A stretch of 64,000 nt of DNA from Lota lota (taxonomy: Eukaryota > Chordata > Actinopteri > Gadiformes > Lotidae). Every line of letters starts with the position of its first letter. Position 1 is the first letter of the stretch. The stretch spans positions 5,111,454 through 5,175,453 of the forward strand of contig JACYXH010000812.1 of NCBI GenBank assembly GCA_026745465.1, given 5' to 3'. A model generated the notes under the pieces. That model was not told where the DNA came from and made no database searches. It was given only the letters and a program-made list of their open reading frames with translations. This document shows positions 37,677 to 55,079 of the stretch, in pieces. The position numbers were made by a program, and so were the translations under genes.

Positions 37677-40114
37677 TCTCTCTAGAATGGACTGGTCCAT
37701 GCCGTGACATGTGTGTGTGTGTTCTCTCTAGAATGGACTGGTCCATGCCGTGACATGTGTCTGTGTGTGTTCTCTCTAGAATTGACTGGTCCATGCCGTG
37801 TGTGTATGTGTTCTCTCTAGAATGGACTGGTCCGTGCCATGACGTGTGTGTGTGTGTTCTCTCTAGAATGGACTGGTTCATGCCGTAACGTGTGTGTGTG
37901 TGTGTGTGTTCTCTCTAGAATGGACTGGTTCATGCCGTAACGTGTGTGTGTTCTCTCTAGAATGGACTGGTCCATGTTGTGACGTGTGTGTGTTTTCTTT
38001 CCAGAATGGACTGGTCCATGCCGTGACGTGTGTTCTCTCTATAATGGACTGATCCATGTTGTGACGTGTGTGTGTTCTCTCTAGAATGGACTGGTCCATG
38101 CCGTGACATGTGTGTGTCTGTGTTCTCTCTAGAATGGACTGGTCCATGTTGTGACGTGTGTGTGTTCTCTCTAGAATGGACTGGTCCATGTTGTGACATG
38201 TGTGTGTGTTCTCTCTAGAATGGACTGGTCCAAGCTGCAGCGCTTTGAGAAGGTGTTCAACTCCACCTCCACCAGGATCCTCACGAAGAACGGCATCAAG
38301 TGAGTTATTGGATTATTATTATTATTATACGTTTTTATTATGTGTTGCCATCAACAGTGACAACTATGATGAATAAAGGTGGGATTTTAAAGAAAAGCTG
38401 GATTCACAATGAATAGGACACACAGTGGTCGTAGCGTAAATTATTGCAAAGTGAAAAAACGGAAAGAGAACATTTGACAAAATATATGTCCGCTCACAAA
38501 AAAAAACACGTGCCCTTTGTGTGTTTCTAAATAAATATGAACTATAAGAAACTTGTCTATAAGAAAGGAATTATAATTAATATTCTTATTGTTATTAGTA
38601 TTATGACTATAATGATTATTCTTATTACTAGCACATTGGCTCATGGGCTTCCTAACACATCAATAATTGAATGTTGGACACAGTCAGAGAGATGGACTTT
38701 CTCCCTGCTGCCATTCAACACACTGTTGAGTAAGACATAATAAGCCAGCCAGCATGTGAAATATGAAGTTTTCCTCAGAGTACATAGTCCATCTGTATAC
38801 CCAGTAGACACTTGTGCTTACGTTCGTTCCGATGAGCACGTTAGCCAAACCAAGACTCACTCAACTCATGCCTCCTCTGTGATTGGCTGCTGCAGCTTCC
38901 TGCTGGTGAACAGCGTGGCACTGCACGGCGACGGCTGTCCCATCTGCCAGTCCGTGGAGAAGGAGCTGGTCAAACTGTCCCGGGACCTCAGCTGTTCTCT
39001 TCAGGTGGGCCCTTGGCTTCTCTCCTAACAACCTCTCTTTGAGAGTTCTGAAAACGGTGGTTTGAACATTGACATGAATAAATATTTTGGGAGTTTTGAG
39101 GTCCCGGGACCTCAACTGGGCCGTTCTCTCCTAAGATAAACAAAACAAGCGTAAGAAAGTCCTCGTGTTGACAGTTATGTGTGTGCAGGCTGCAGCGTAA
39201 CATTTCTAAAAAAGATCAGAGTGCGAATGCAACTCTGGTTTCCTCCCTCATCTTGTTCAGTTATGTCTTTTTCAAGTCAAGAAAAACACATTACAATGAA
39301 GCATGTCTTCGAACAGATGACGGAAGGCATCTTTTCCCCAAGGGAGGAAGTGGAGGGAGAGAGAAAGAGATAGAGAAATAATGGTGAAGAAAAAGATAAT
39401 GGTGAGGAGAGAGAGCGAGATAAAGATAATTGTGTAAAAGAGATAAAGATAATGTTGAGAGGGAGAAAGACACAGATAATGTTGAGAGAAAGAGAGAGCG
39501 ATAGAGAGAGCGATATGACCTAACCGTTGAATAATGTTCTAAATGTTTTGTAGAAGTCACCGCCCAGCAGCAGCAATGGATCAGACAGTGCTACGGAGGG
39601 CTGTGAAGGCGCAGAGAGCTACCCTCCCACTCCACCAATCATGTTGCAGGTAGTCATTCATTCATTCTATTGACCACACTGAGCCATCTCCATGCAAGCT
39701 CTTTTTGTCCCTGCTGCTGGTTTGGATGTACTACATGTTATAAGGCATCCATCCTCTTGTATAGGGGAAGGATGTTCATGCAGAATATTTTAAAGGAATG
39801 CCTTGTGTGTAAAACATTTGCCACTAGGAAACTGGGAACACTCCTATCTCTGTTTTATCGGCTTCGAGAATCAAAGACGTTATCTTCGAAGACGTTATCT
39901 TCGAAGACGTTATCTTCAGTTTCAACTTTGATAATGTGTTCTGATTGAGTTCTCTCTGCAGAAATGATGTCAGCTCAGTCCATCGTTTAATATCTGAACA
40001 TTTTCATGGCTAGTTTCCTTGTTGCTGGAGCTTGACCTCATTTGATATATTTGGCTTCATGTGTGTGTGTGTTTTATTATTCTTTGATGTGTGTATTTTA
40101 TTATTATTATTTGA

Positions 40115-40146
<32 letters not shown>

Positions 40147-41396
40147 ATTTTCTTCCTTCTGTCTTGTCACGTTGTACTGGGCACTATCCTGATTGGCTGG
40201 TCATGTTTCCCAGCACTATCCTCTGTACAGGGTGAGCGACGCCAGCTGCACTGGAGAAGACGCTGCACCGCCTGAAGAGCGCCATCTGCTTTTCAGAGAA
40301 AAGTATGACGTGTTGTCTAAAGAGGCCTCCCAGAAGGTAAGGGACCAATCGGAAATTAAACCTGAATCACAGCAACCACAAATGCATTGAATCTGATCAC
40401 ACAACTGAGTTTTTATCAGACTTTATTTTATCTTAACGGATGTCTTGGAATGTCTCCTAGCTGCTGCAGTGGTTTAAGCCCCGCCTCATTCTGAGTGGCC
40501 ACACCCACAGCGGATGCGAGGTTCTCCATGACAACAGTTACCCAGAAGTCAGTGTGCCCTCCTTCAACTGGAGGAACCGAAACAACCCCAGCTTCATCCT
40601 GGTAATGACGCCCCCTACTGGGGGGAACAGAAACACTTTTTTTGTGAAAACAACTGAAGCACCCGTTCAACTCAATGTTATGTTATTTAAAATAATGTGA
40701 TATTTCTGGTGCACTCTGCAAGAAGTGTTTATAGGTCACCATCATACATGTCACATACGCCTGAACAAGAATTGTACATCGAGCTACCAGTGTTGTAATT
40801 TCTCAGTGTGACATTAAACTCCCAATGCTGACCGCAGTTTTATGCTTGATGTTGAAACTATTTCAACTTTGACCTACTATTTGCAGCTTATCTTTTTTAT
40901 TCATCCCAACCATTTATGATTCAGCCTCAAATCAATAGCACATGGAGGAATCCATCACTTTAGAAGAGACCCATATTTGACCCCACTCCCATTATTTGAA
41001 AAACGCAATATTAAACCTGCCCTAAGTAACTTCTACTGCAGCTATTTATTAATTATTCTCCTAAACCGTTTTATTCTGGTTCACTTTTGCTTTAACTGTA
41101 GCTAAAACTCAAGCCACTAGAGAGTGCCAATGGGAAAACGTACATAGTGCAGCGCTTTCACACGTAAAAACGAATCTCCTCTCTCAACCCCACCCCAGGC
41201 GACACTCTCGGAGGGAAGCCACAGTCTGTCCAAGTGTTTCCTCCCAGAGGAGAGCACGGTCATCGCTGTCTACTCCTCCGCCGGGGCCCTGCTGCTGCTG
41301 GCCGTCATGGCCCACTGTCTGTGCTTCAAGACAGTGGGCCCCCTCCTGCCCTGTCTGAGCCTCTGTGCCCTCATAGGAAAGCACAAGTATCTGTGA
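35986..41396 (+). CDS. mppe1: mppe1 (PGAP5), metallophosphoesterase 1, complete
   Basis: GPI-anchor remodelling enzyme of the early secretory pathway. The human protein removes ethanolamine phosphate from the second mannose, so that GPI-anchored proteins can leave the ER. Nine coding exons join in phase (35986-36251, 36429-36537, 36667-36770, 38219-38299, 38896-39004, 39554-39649, 40214-40336, 40461-40601, 41199-41396) to 408 residues; human MPPE1 is 396. An N-terminal membrane helix spans residues 13-38. Metal-site motifs are SDTHLLG (71-77), GDIFDEGKW (113-121), GNHD (151-154) and GHTH (309-312). A C-terminal helix lies at about 363-386. The tail ends KHKYL, a KxKxx-type ER retrieval signal as in the human protein. 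All catalytic motifs are intact. The start is supported by alignment of the membrane helix; Met7 is an alternative. Confidence 0.96.
36429..36537 (+). CDS. mppe1: mppe1 coding exon 2
   Basis: Acceptor cgtttag|G; begins [16 protein letters not shown] and carries the second metal motif [14 protein letters not shown]. Donor ACG|gtatgt, phase 0. The sequence is highly conserved with human MPPE1. Confidence 0.96.
36667..36770 (+). CDS. mppe1: mppe1 coding exon 3
   Basis: Acceptor ctacag|AAT, donor TACGA|gtaaga. It encodes [15 protein letters not shown] and the third metal motif [10 protein letters not shown]. Confidence 0.96.
36771..38218 (+). other. mppe1 intron 3
   Basis: Contains a 22-bp poly(C) at 37103-37124. 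Its last 800 bases are the splice-acceptor minisatellite. Confidence 0.9.
37103..37124. repeat. Poly(C) tract
   Basis: Uninterrupted run of about 22 C in mppe1 intron 3. Confidence 0.95.
37420..38232 (+). repeat. Minisatellite built from the mppe1 exon 4 splice acceptor
   Basis: Eighteen units with a spacing of 38-58 bases, most 41-50. The unit is (TG)n, TTCTCTCTAG, AATGGACTGGTCCA, then TGCCGTGACATG or a variant. The last unit is the real intron 3 / exon 4 junction. Units begin (position of the AG) at 37441, 37491, 37541, 37582, 37626, 37684, 37730, 37778, 37819, 37865, 37917, 37959, 38003, (38041, AG changed to AT), 38083, 38131, 38173 and 38217. The repeat carries 14 bases of true exon. 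The remaining TGCCGTGACATG part provides a TGAC branch-like motif for the next unit. Confidence 0.97.
38219..38299 (+). CDS. mppe1: mppe1 coding exon 4
   Basis: Encodes [14 protein letters not shown] to KNGIN; the donor is ATCAA|gtgagt. The acceptor ctctctag|AATGG is the last of 18 near-identical copies. It is chosen because only here does the frame stay open (TCC AAG CTG CAG) and match MPPE1. Confidence 0.94.
38896..39004 (+). CDS. mppe1: mppe1 coding exon 5
   Basis: Acceptor gctgcag|C, donor CTTCAG|gtgggc. It encodes [19 protein letters not shown], conserved with human, including the paired cysteines. Confidence 0.95.
39340..39515. repeat. Purine-rich GATAAAGATAATG repeat
   Basis: Degenerate GAGA and AAAGATAATGG units in mppe1 intron 5, close upstream of exon 6. 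Confidence 0.7.
39554..39649 (+). CDS. mppe1: mppe1 coding exon 6 (variable linker)
   Basis: Acceptor ttttgtag|AAG, donor TTGCAG|gtagtc; 32 codons, phase 0 on both sides. It encodes a Ser- and Glu-rich linker ending PPTPPIMLQ. It corresponds to the poorly conserved insert of the human enzyme. Skipping it would keep the frame. Confidence 0.92.
39874..39917. repeat. 15-bp tandem triplicate
   Basis: Three consecutive copies of AAGACGTTATCTTCG in mppe1 intron 6. The unit is itself partly palindromic (GAAGA...TCTTC). Confidence 0.9.
40112..40143. repeat. (TG)n microsatellite
   Basis: Short TG array in mppe1 intron 6, after a duplicated TTTTATTATT-TTTGATGTGTG block. Confidence 0.9.
40214..40336 (+). 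CDS. mppe1: mppe1 coding exon 7
   Basis: Acceptor tttcccag|CAC, donor CAGAAG|gtaagg. It encodes [20 protein letters not shown] and ends with [11 protein letters not shown], matching human. Confidence 0.95.
40461..40601 (+). CDS. mppe1: mppe1 coding exon 8
   Basis: Acceptor tctcctag|CTG, donor ATCCTG|gtaatg. It carries the last metal motif [11 protein letters not shown] and [17 protein letters not shown], strongly conserved. Confidence 0.96.
41009..41156. mobile_element. MITE-like repeat, copy 2, in mppe1 intron 8
   Basis: Starts TTAAACCTGCCCTAAGTAA and ends ACGTACATAGTGCAG, loosely inverted. It shares two internal blocks with 35010-35155. Confidence 0.5.
41199..41396 (+). CDS. mppe1: mppe1 coding exon 9 (stop codon)
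   Basis: Acceptor caccccag|GCG; stop TGA at 41394-41396. It encodes [17 protein letters not shown], a hydrophobic helix, and the KHKYL tail with lysines at -3 and -5 as in a KxKxx retrieval signal. Confidence 0.94.
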   Translation, partial: ATLSEGSHSLSKCFLPEESTVIAVYSSAGALLLLAVMAHCLCFKTVGPLLPCLSLCALIGKHKYL

Positions 41397-42096
41397 ACTG
41401 TGGGGAAAAAACGAACGAACGGTACAAATCAGGGTGGTTTTTTTGTAGCATTGTACAATGTTGATTTTAATTTATCCCAATTTTACTTATTTTTATAAAT
41501 ATTTAACAGCTGTTGAAAATTCTAATGATTCCTTCCGTAAAACGGGGGCCAAATGAAAGTTTGTACTACCTTGATTGTAAAATTGTTGTATGCCACTTTA
41601 AATAGATACTATAAATTGAATATATTTTAATTATGGAATACTTATGAGTACAAGTTGTATTGTCACTGATTGGTGCAGCCAAACGCAAAGCCAAATGTCT
41701 TGAGTGCCAAATTCGGCAGCGGGGCAGTTTATGTAGCGTTTGTTAATTCTGCGCCGCTCACAGGGAGGTTTGACCTTTGTGTTGTTGTAACCGTCTGCTC
41801 CTCATGATGTTGTCCTGTGGGGAAAGTGGATAATGTACCATTTACATGAACCAGGAAGCATTTGTAAGAAACATATTTTAAGTACGACATGTCCCTGGTC
41901 TGACAAAGAAATAGTTGATTAAAAGGTCAGAGGTTTACTACAACTCAATTTGAGTAAGGTGAAACAGAATATTGGATTTACTTTGACCTTATGAATTATA
42001 TATGTATATTTTAAACATATTTCTTGCTGACTTTTTGTGTCAAATGTTTGTGAGGGGTTTGGCAAAATTGTTACAAGTTTGTAATGAAATGTCCAA

Positions 42097-42102
42097 AATA
42101 AA
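42097..42102 (+). terminator. Likely mppe1 poly(A) signal
   Basis: AATAAA about 700 bases after the mppe1 stop, followed within 30 bases by GT-containing sequence (AGTGGAACATGTCATC, then CCAGTGGTGCAG). It is the best placed of the hexamers here. Confidence 0.6.
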
Positions 42103-42381
42103 GTGGAACATGTCATCTTAAAAGTTCCAGTGGTGCAGTTTTCTTTACAAGACTGTGATTCCTGGCAATATAATTTTTGAAAATGATGTATATTGAGTCA
42201 AAATTTAAATTGAATAAAAAAGCTGATTGATATTAATTCACTGTCATCTGTAAACCAACAACAATAAAAAAATTATGAAAACAACGAAAACATTGCGCCA
42301 AAAAAATTAAATCCAACTCACCAGGGCATAGACAAAAGTCGCACACAGTCGGAAATGAATCAAAGTCCTCTAATGTGCCTC

Positions 42382-42387
42382 TTTATT
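42382..42387 (-). terminator. Possible distal gnal poly(A) signal
   Basis: TTTATT on the plus strand reads AATAAA on the gnal strand. Another lies at 42673-42678 and a third at 43293-43298. Which is used cannot be told. The distal one would leave under 300 bases to the mppe1 signal. Confidence 0.35.
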
Positions 42388-42839
42388 TAAAGAAAAATAA
42401 AAATGTCATTTAATCATCCTCCCAGGCCAAACAAAGTTTTTAGTTGTTTTTTTCCACACCTCCAGTCAATTTTCTCTCTCTCTCTGTCTCTTTCTCTCTT
42501 GCTCGCTCTCGTTTGGGGGATGGACGTGTACTGTAGCAGAACAGGAGCCTGATGCAGTCATGTACAGGGAGAAGAGCTTGTGTTGTCGAGTGCTGCTCAC
42601 ACATTCATAGTGCCTGTGCCATTGGGTATGACTCCAAGGGACCAAGGAATAATATAATATTGCACGCTCTCATTTATTCGTCTCCATTCTAAAACATGCT
42701 TTCCTATGTGTGTATGTATACATATTTACCGTATACATACATAGGTATGTACACCTAGGCACACACATAATTAAACATGTATAATTGTACATATATATTT
42801 ATATAGACCTATAAATTTACATGTACATACAGTTATAAA

Positions 42840-43015
42840 AGATTACACACACACACACACACACACAACTCACGCTCGTACACAAACACGCACACACACA
42901 CACACACTCGCACGCAAACGCACACACACACACACACACACACACAATGCGTCTGTGAGTCTATGTTTGCTTAATGTACACATGCGCCCACATACACACA
43001 GGCACACACATCAGT
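42840..43015. repeat. Compound CA repeats
   Basis: Several CA runs broken by CACGCTCGTA-like spacers, probably in the gnal 3' UTR or just beyond. Confidence 0.85.
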
Positions 43016-43892
43016 ACAGAGTTCAGGCATTCTTCGTATCGGGAAAAAAACTAACTACAAGAAGAAAAAAAAGTTGGTTCCTATTAAAACAACACCAGGT
43101 TGCAAATTTGGACACTTTTCAATGGATTTCCAATGTTCGTTTTTTAAAGCTGTGAAATTTAAAACAAAAATGTCAAACCAAGAACAAAGAGAAATAAAAG
43201 GCATGGCGCTGCAACATGTGGTATTCACTGCAGGTAAGTGGTTAATTTGCATAATGTATACAGGTTTTTAGAATTTTTTCCCTATTTTTCTTTTTATTAT
43301 TTTTTACTAAACATCATTTCCTTTTTTTTTTTTTTATATAAACCAGAAAAAAACTAAACTCTACAGAGAAAGTCCCCTTCTCAGCAGCGGCTGCTGATGG
43401 AGCGTTTGACATCAAGCTGTACAGCGCAGTCAAAAACATACTTACATCGGAGCTCATTTACAGGTACAGCCATAATCAAGGCACAAAGATCTACAAGTAG
43501 ATTTGTTTCTCTTTCAATAAAGTTGTACAAAATAATATTACATTTTACAGTCTGTACAGGATAGATCCACCTTGCACAGTGTACAAGTTAAATGGGGCAA
43601 GGAGGGGGCGGGGTTGATGGTGGTGGGGGGAGGGGGAGAAAAACAAACCGAAAGAAAACAAACAATACATTTTGCTCTCTCCCAAAGCAACCTGCCCCAC
43701 ACCCGGCGGCCCAAGCTCTCTAGGCTGAAGAGAGGGAGGGAGGTGATAAGAGATGGGGAGGGCTCTCTTGTGTTGAAGTCCATGGAGGTGTGAGTCCTCT
43801 CTCTCCCACTCTCTGTTGTCGTCCGCCCAGGCGCTCATACCGGAGCGAGTGAATGAGCAGGCGGGCGAGTAAGCCAGCGAGGAGGAGGAGTT

Positions 43893-43923
<31 letters not shown>

Positions 43924-43931
43924 GAGGAGGA
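43893..43931. repeat. (GGA)n trinucleotide repeat
   Basis: Twelve or so GGA/GAG units on the plus strand. Confidence 0.9.
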
Positions 43932-44145
43932 GAAGGCCACGAGCTCAAGTCCATTCGTTTTGTCTTCCATTTCAATCAATCTTCTCGTCTTCTACCGCCT
44001 CCCCCTTTCTTCAATTCACTCGTCATCCCTCCATCCTTCGAGACATCTGTGTGTGTGTGTGTGTGTGTTGGTCACACTGATGATGAGGCCTGACTCCGCC
44101 CCCTATCCTCTCCGTGTTATCTGGCCAGCGTTCAGTGTCTGCCAT

Positions 44146-44290
44146 ACAACCAGTCAACCAGCCAGACAGCCAGTGAGCCAGTCAGCTAGCCAGCCGGACA
44201 GCCAGTCATCCAGACAACCAGCTAGCCAGCCAGCCAACTAGCCAGCTAGCCGGTTAGCCAGCTGGCCAGTCAGCCGTTCAGCCAGCAAGT
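44146..44290. repeat. CAGC/CCAG tetranucleotide field
   Basis: Degenerate four-base periodicity (CCAG, CAGT, TAGC), about 145 bp. Confidence 0.8.
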
Positions 44291-45163
44291 CCGCGGCAAT
44301 GATGTGACAGAGTAATAAATATTGTTGATGCTACATTGTGTGTATACTTCCTCAAAAGAAAAAAATAGAATACAAAGTTATTAAGGAACCTGATGCAAAG
44401 TGCATTATTTCTTCATCTTTCTCTTTTCCAACGTCTTGCTGTCTTCGGCATGGAGAGGGGGGAGCGGAAGAAACTGTTATGGCAGATGTGTCTTTTTTTC
44501 ATGGGGGGGGGGGCAAACGTCATGGTGGTGACTGGGGCGAGTGACACACGAATACGGACGAGTTCCTCTGCCTCTCTAGTTTTCTCCCACACACACACAC
44601 TTATGCAGGTGCACTATTTGCCTCTACAAAGGAGGTCCTGTGGGCGTGTCTTACTTGACCACGCCCACCCCTTTGGGTGCAATGACACAGAGCCAGTATC
44701 CAGCAGAAGGGCTATGGGATGGGGTTTGGGGAGGGGGGGTCAGAAGGAGGTAGCCTAAGGCTTCGTGGAATGACAGAAACAAAAGAAGTAGAAGAAGAAT
44801 TCTTTTTACACAAAGGCCTCCTAAAGGAAGGCCCCAAAAGGAAAATAATTAAATAAAAAAAACACAACAAAACATTTAAAAGGGCGGCAAATGACTTAAA
44901 TGTGGATCCTGGCTCTCCATTCGTCCAGCTTTCCGCGACTCAGGTTTATGGAACTGCCCAGCTGGCCTTTCCAGGAGCAGACCAAGGAAACAAACGAGTA
45001 AATTAAGAGGAGGAAGAGGATTTGACACACTTCAGTAGTACTTCATAGTCCATGGCGGGAGGGGGGGGGGATGGAAATAGTTTTTTTTTGTTTGTTTGGG
45101 AGAGGAGTGAGGGGTGGTGTGGTGTGGTGTGGGGCGTTGAGGGTGCAGAACGGTGGTGGTGGT

Positions 45164-45187
45164 GGGGGGGGGGGGGGGGGGGGGGGG
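45164..45187. repeat. Poly(G) tract
   Basis: Run of about 24 G, about 100 bases past the gnal stop. Confidence 0.93.
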
Positions 45188-45286
45188 TAAAGCAACGAAA
45201 GAAATAAAAAATAAAGTTAAAAAGAAAAAGAAAACTATTTTAAAAAGTGTGTGAAGGCCGGCGGACGCGCGCTTCCCCACGGCCCA

Positions 45287-51691
<6,405 letters not shown>

Positions 51692-54424
51692 CTGTGGAGC
51701 AAAAGACAGAACTAATGTTATGGTCTGATAACAAGTTCAAGGGATATACGGGGGTATAACCACTGATCTCTCCTATCCTATGAGAATGGGAGCTGTTGCT
51801 TGTCGACAGAACTCCAGCAGTAGAGGGTGTCAGAATGCATCTGGAGGCGAACCAAAAGCAGAAACATGAAAACAGAATGGCCCAAAAGAATCCAACATCT
51901 CAACGGTTCCCCATTGCTGGAATGTAAATATGTACGTCACAAATTCCCAGCCGCTATTTAATCACAAGCGACAGCTGTGGTCGGCTCCCTGAATTAAAGA
52001 ATATCTACGATGGCTAGCTTAACAACTAGGTTGTCAGCAAGTAACCAAGTATCCCCCCACCCGACTTCCTCCCCTAACCACCCCTCTCCACCCCCAACAA
52101 GGCACCTACCAATTTATTTCTCTCTCGCCCCAGACAGGGTTGCTAGTACAGCTTATTGCCAGCAGAGGGCATGGCTGTTCAGCCCGGGCTATTTTGGTCT
52201 CCAGCAGGAGCGATTACATAAGGCCGTTATTGAGGAGGTTAGACAGTTTGCCATGGCCATCTCCCTCCACTACGAGGAGAAGGAGAGCATGCATGTGCAG
52301 ATGGTAGCATTAGCCGTAGCATTAGCCGTTGCATAGCAGTACCGATAGCAGCTGGGCCTCCGTGCAGCACGACGAACAGGAAAAGCGGGCTTCCTTACTG
52401 AGACGAGGGAGAATACACCGTCACAACGACTAGGCCGCTGTCCTGTCTGGCGCGGGCTGAACACTAGTTGTCGACTGAATAGCCTTCGTAGGTGCGCACT
52501 CTCTTAACAGAATCCACAACATCCATCCATAAATATGAGAAGTTATGGATCGTATTTTTAACATATGATGTATTTTTTTATATATATAAATATATATTTA
52601 ACAATACATCATATGTCATATATCAAAATGTTTAATCACAACAAGGTTAGTAAGTGAAAACAAATATTTCAAATGATACGAATCAAAGACCATCAGTAAT
52701 TATTTCATTTTTGCCCAGCCCTACATAATATCTGACATCTCCATCTACATTTCTTTGGTCATTTCATTGCAAACAAGCAATACTATAGCAAATTAACCCG
52801 GATGTGTTGGTTATTGCCAGATGTCAAATGTCATCTAATGCTCAACTTTCATGTGCAACGTTTAAAAAAGTTATCGGTCAAACTCATCAAAATAAATGAT
52901 TAGTTGTTTGTGTGAGGTAACACGAAGAGCAGTGGGAGCCAATCCAAAGCCTGGACAAGACAAAAGGGAAGCTGGGCTCAGCACATCACAAGAGACATAG
53001 CACTCATGTGGTGGGACGGTAACGGTTTCATCCCAGAGGAGGCCTACGCTCGCCATTGCAAAGATCGTCCGTTTCTCTCACCTAGTAAAGTCACAATCTG
53101 CTCAGAGTTTTAGGACATTTACATTTTAACAGATACTGTCATTACAATTATGCTTTCAACTTCTCTTTGCTCTCAAATTCTACTATGAGATTTATTGGGA
53201 GAAAAAGATATTCACAGCCCAAGATATATTTGCTTTACATATTTTACCAATATCCCCAGAAATGTAAAGATTTACCACACAACAATACAACAGTTATATT
53301 GCAACTTTTTTTAGTGCGTGTTTGTGTGTATGTGTGTTTATGTATGTGTGTGCGTTTGTGTGCGTGTGTGTGCTTTCTCACATTTCTCTTCAAACAATTG
53401 CATTCATACGCAACAAAAAGCAATCCTTTGCAACCTTTATTCCAGAAAATGCAAAAATATTGGCTTTGTGAACTGCATCAAAACAGCTCATCAATGCATA
53501 GCGCAGATCCATTTCTAGCTATTAAACATTTTCTGAAAATTTCCGACTAGATAAAATCATGTATGATTGTGATAATAATCTTTGAATTTAAAATGGTCGG
53601 CAATACTCTGCAATCCATCCCGTCCCTATTTTATCTTTCCAACTATATTACAGCCAACAAATTAGCAAAACATAGTCAACATTAATGTAAAAAAAAATGC
53701 CACTCCAGATATCATTAGCTCCCAGAGATGAAGCTGTGGTTGTTTGTTTGTATTTGTTTCTTAGAATCTATGTCGTAGTTTGGTTCTGGAATCTGCCCCA
53801 TTTACTAAACATTAATCTGTGTTTCCCTTATGATTTTTTTCCAGCAGTGGTGCTGAGGTGTGTGTGAGATGCACTATGTTGATTTGCGCGTGCACGGTGC
53901 TGATGTGCGCGAACCAATTTTTTTGGGCATTAATGTTAGCCCAAATACAGTTTTCAGTCTGCAATTTGTAGCCATCCCATCGTCTGGGTTTCAAAATATT
54001 GCTTCTGTTCTACATAATCAAATATGTAGGCTACTTACTATTATTAAGTCACTTATTGTGTTATTTTTTCTCTTTATACTTCCTACATTTAGTCTAAAGC
54101 CTTTCATGAGCTAATGCCACCATTTTTATTCCTCAATAGCAGAACACTTTTTTTGTCCCAATTGTTCCACAATATTTCTCCAATGACAATAATGACAAGT
54201 TACTGTAACTGGATACATGTAGGGGAATCAATGGGATTAAAAATTATTTAAATAATCATTACTATCCCCCAACCATACACACCCATATTCTTAACATGCA
54301 TAGCTGACCGATAACCAACGCTTACACTTCTGAACACGCTAAAAGTTTAAATATAAAAAATGAACAAACACAAAAAATTCGAACACATCCCACAACTCGG
54401 TTTGAACCCATTCACACACCAAAT

Positions 54425-54550
<126 letters not shown>

Positions 54551-55079
54551 CTGAAACAAAACATTGCAAAAATAGCTCCAGTTTATTCCCCATCACTGCA
54601 ACAATGTGGGAGTATTTATAGTCAGCCATCTTGGTGAGGGAAAAAAACCCTAGGTTATAATTACTGAGCGCTTTGTGACTGCCATGTGACATAAGTGCTA
54701 TTGGTAGAGCACTGAAGATCCAAATATAGACTGACCTCTCCTTCACAGCCACAACTACATCCAGGACATACAAAAAACTGATCATCGAATGCCTTATTAA
54801 AAGCTTGGGCCGGGCAGTTTTTAGGGACTGCCGAACGTACCGGTCTAGTGTGAAGAAGAACAAGTCCCATTCTGTTCTGAGTTCCACCCAAAATCATTTG
54901 CACTCGTTGGCATGGTAGAGCAAACTCAGCCACTTCTGAGAGAGTGGATCCTATTTTAATGCAGCGATGGATGGTTGTAATGGAAAATCTATATGTTGTA
55001 GGTTTTTCCCTATTTTCACATTCGCTTTCTCATGTTGTATTATCTAGCCCCACTGTATGTTTTCCCATATGGCCTGGAC

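Larger units (their letters stand above)
42400..45286 (-). other. Probable gnal 3' UTR and flank
   Basis: About 2.9 kb after the gnal stop with no coding sequence. It contains GGA repeats (43893-43931), a TG run (44048-44069), an imperfect CAGC/CCAG field (44146-44290) and a 24-bp G run (45164-45187, C in the transcript). Long 3' UTRs are usual for this gene, but the end is not defined here. Confidence 0.5.

Noticed and set aside
37624..38199. Repetitive minus-strand frames with a Met-Asp-Gln-Ser-Ile-Leu-Glu-Arg motif
   Set aside because: Antisense reading of the mppe1 splice-acceptor minisatellite, not a repeat protein.
37420..38232. CRISPR-like regular repeat array
   Set aside because: Vertebrate intron; the spacers are TG runs of variable length and the repeat is a copy of an exon border. 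It is a minisatellite.
52010..52336. 108-codon plus-strand ORF
   Set aside because: Pro/Thr-rich then Ala/Val repeats from a TAGCATTAGCCG duplication; no family recognised.
52871..53056. 60-codon minus-strand ORF
   Set aside because: Tested as a possible gnal exon; the sequence does not match any part of the G-alpha family.
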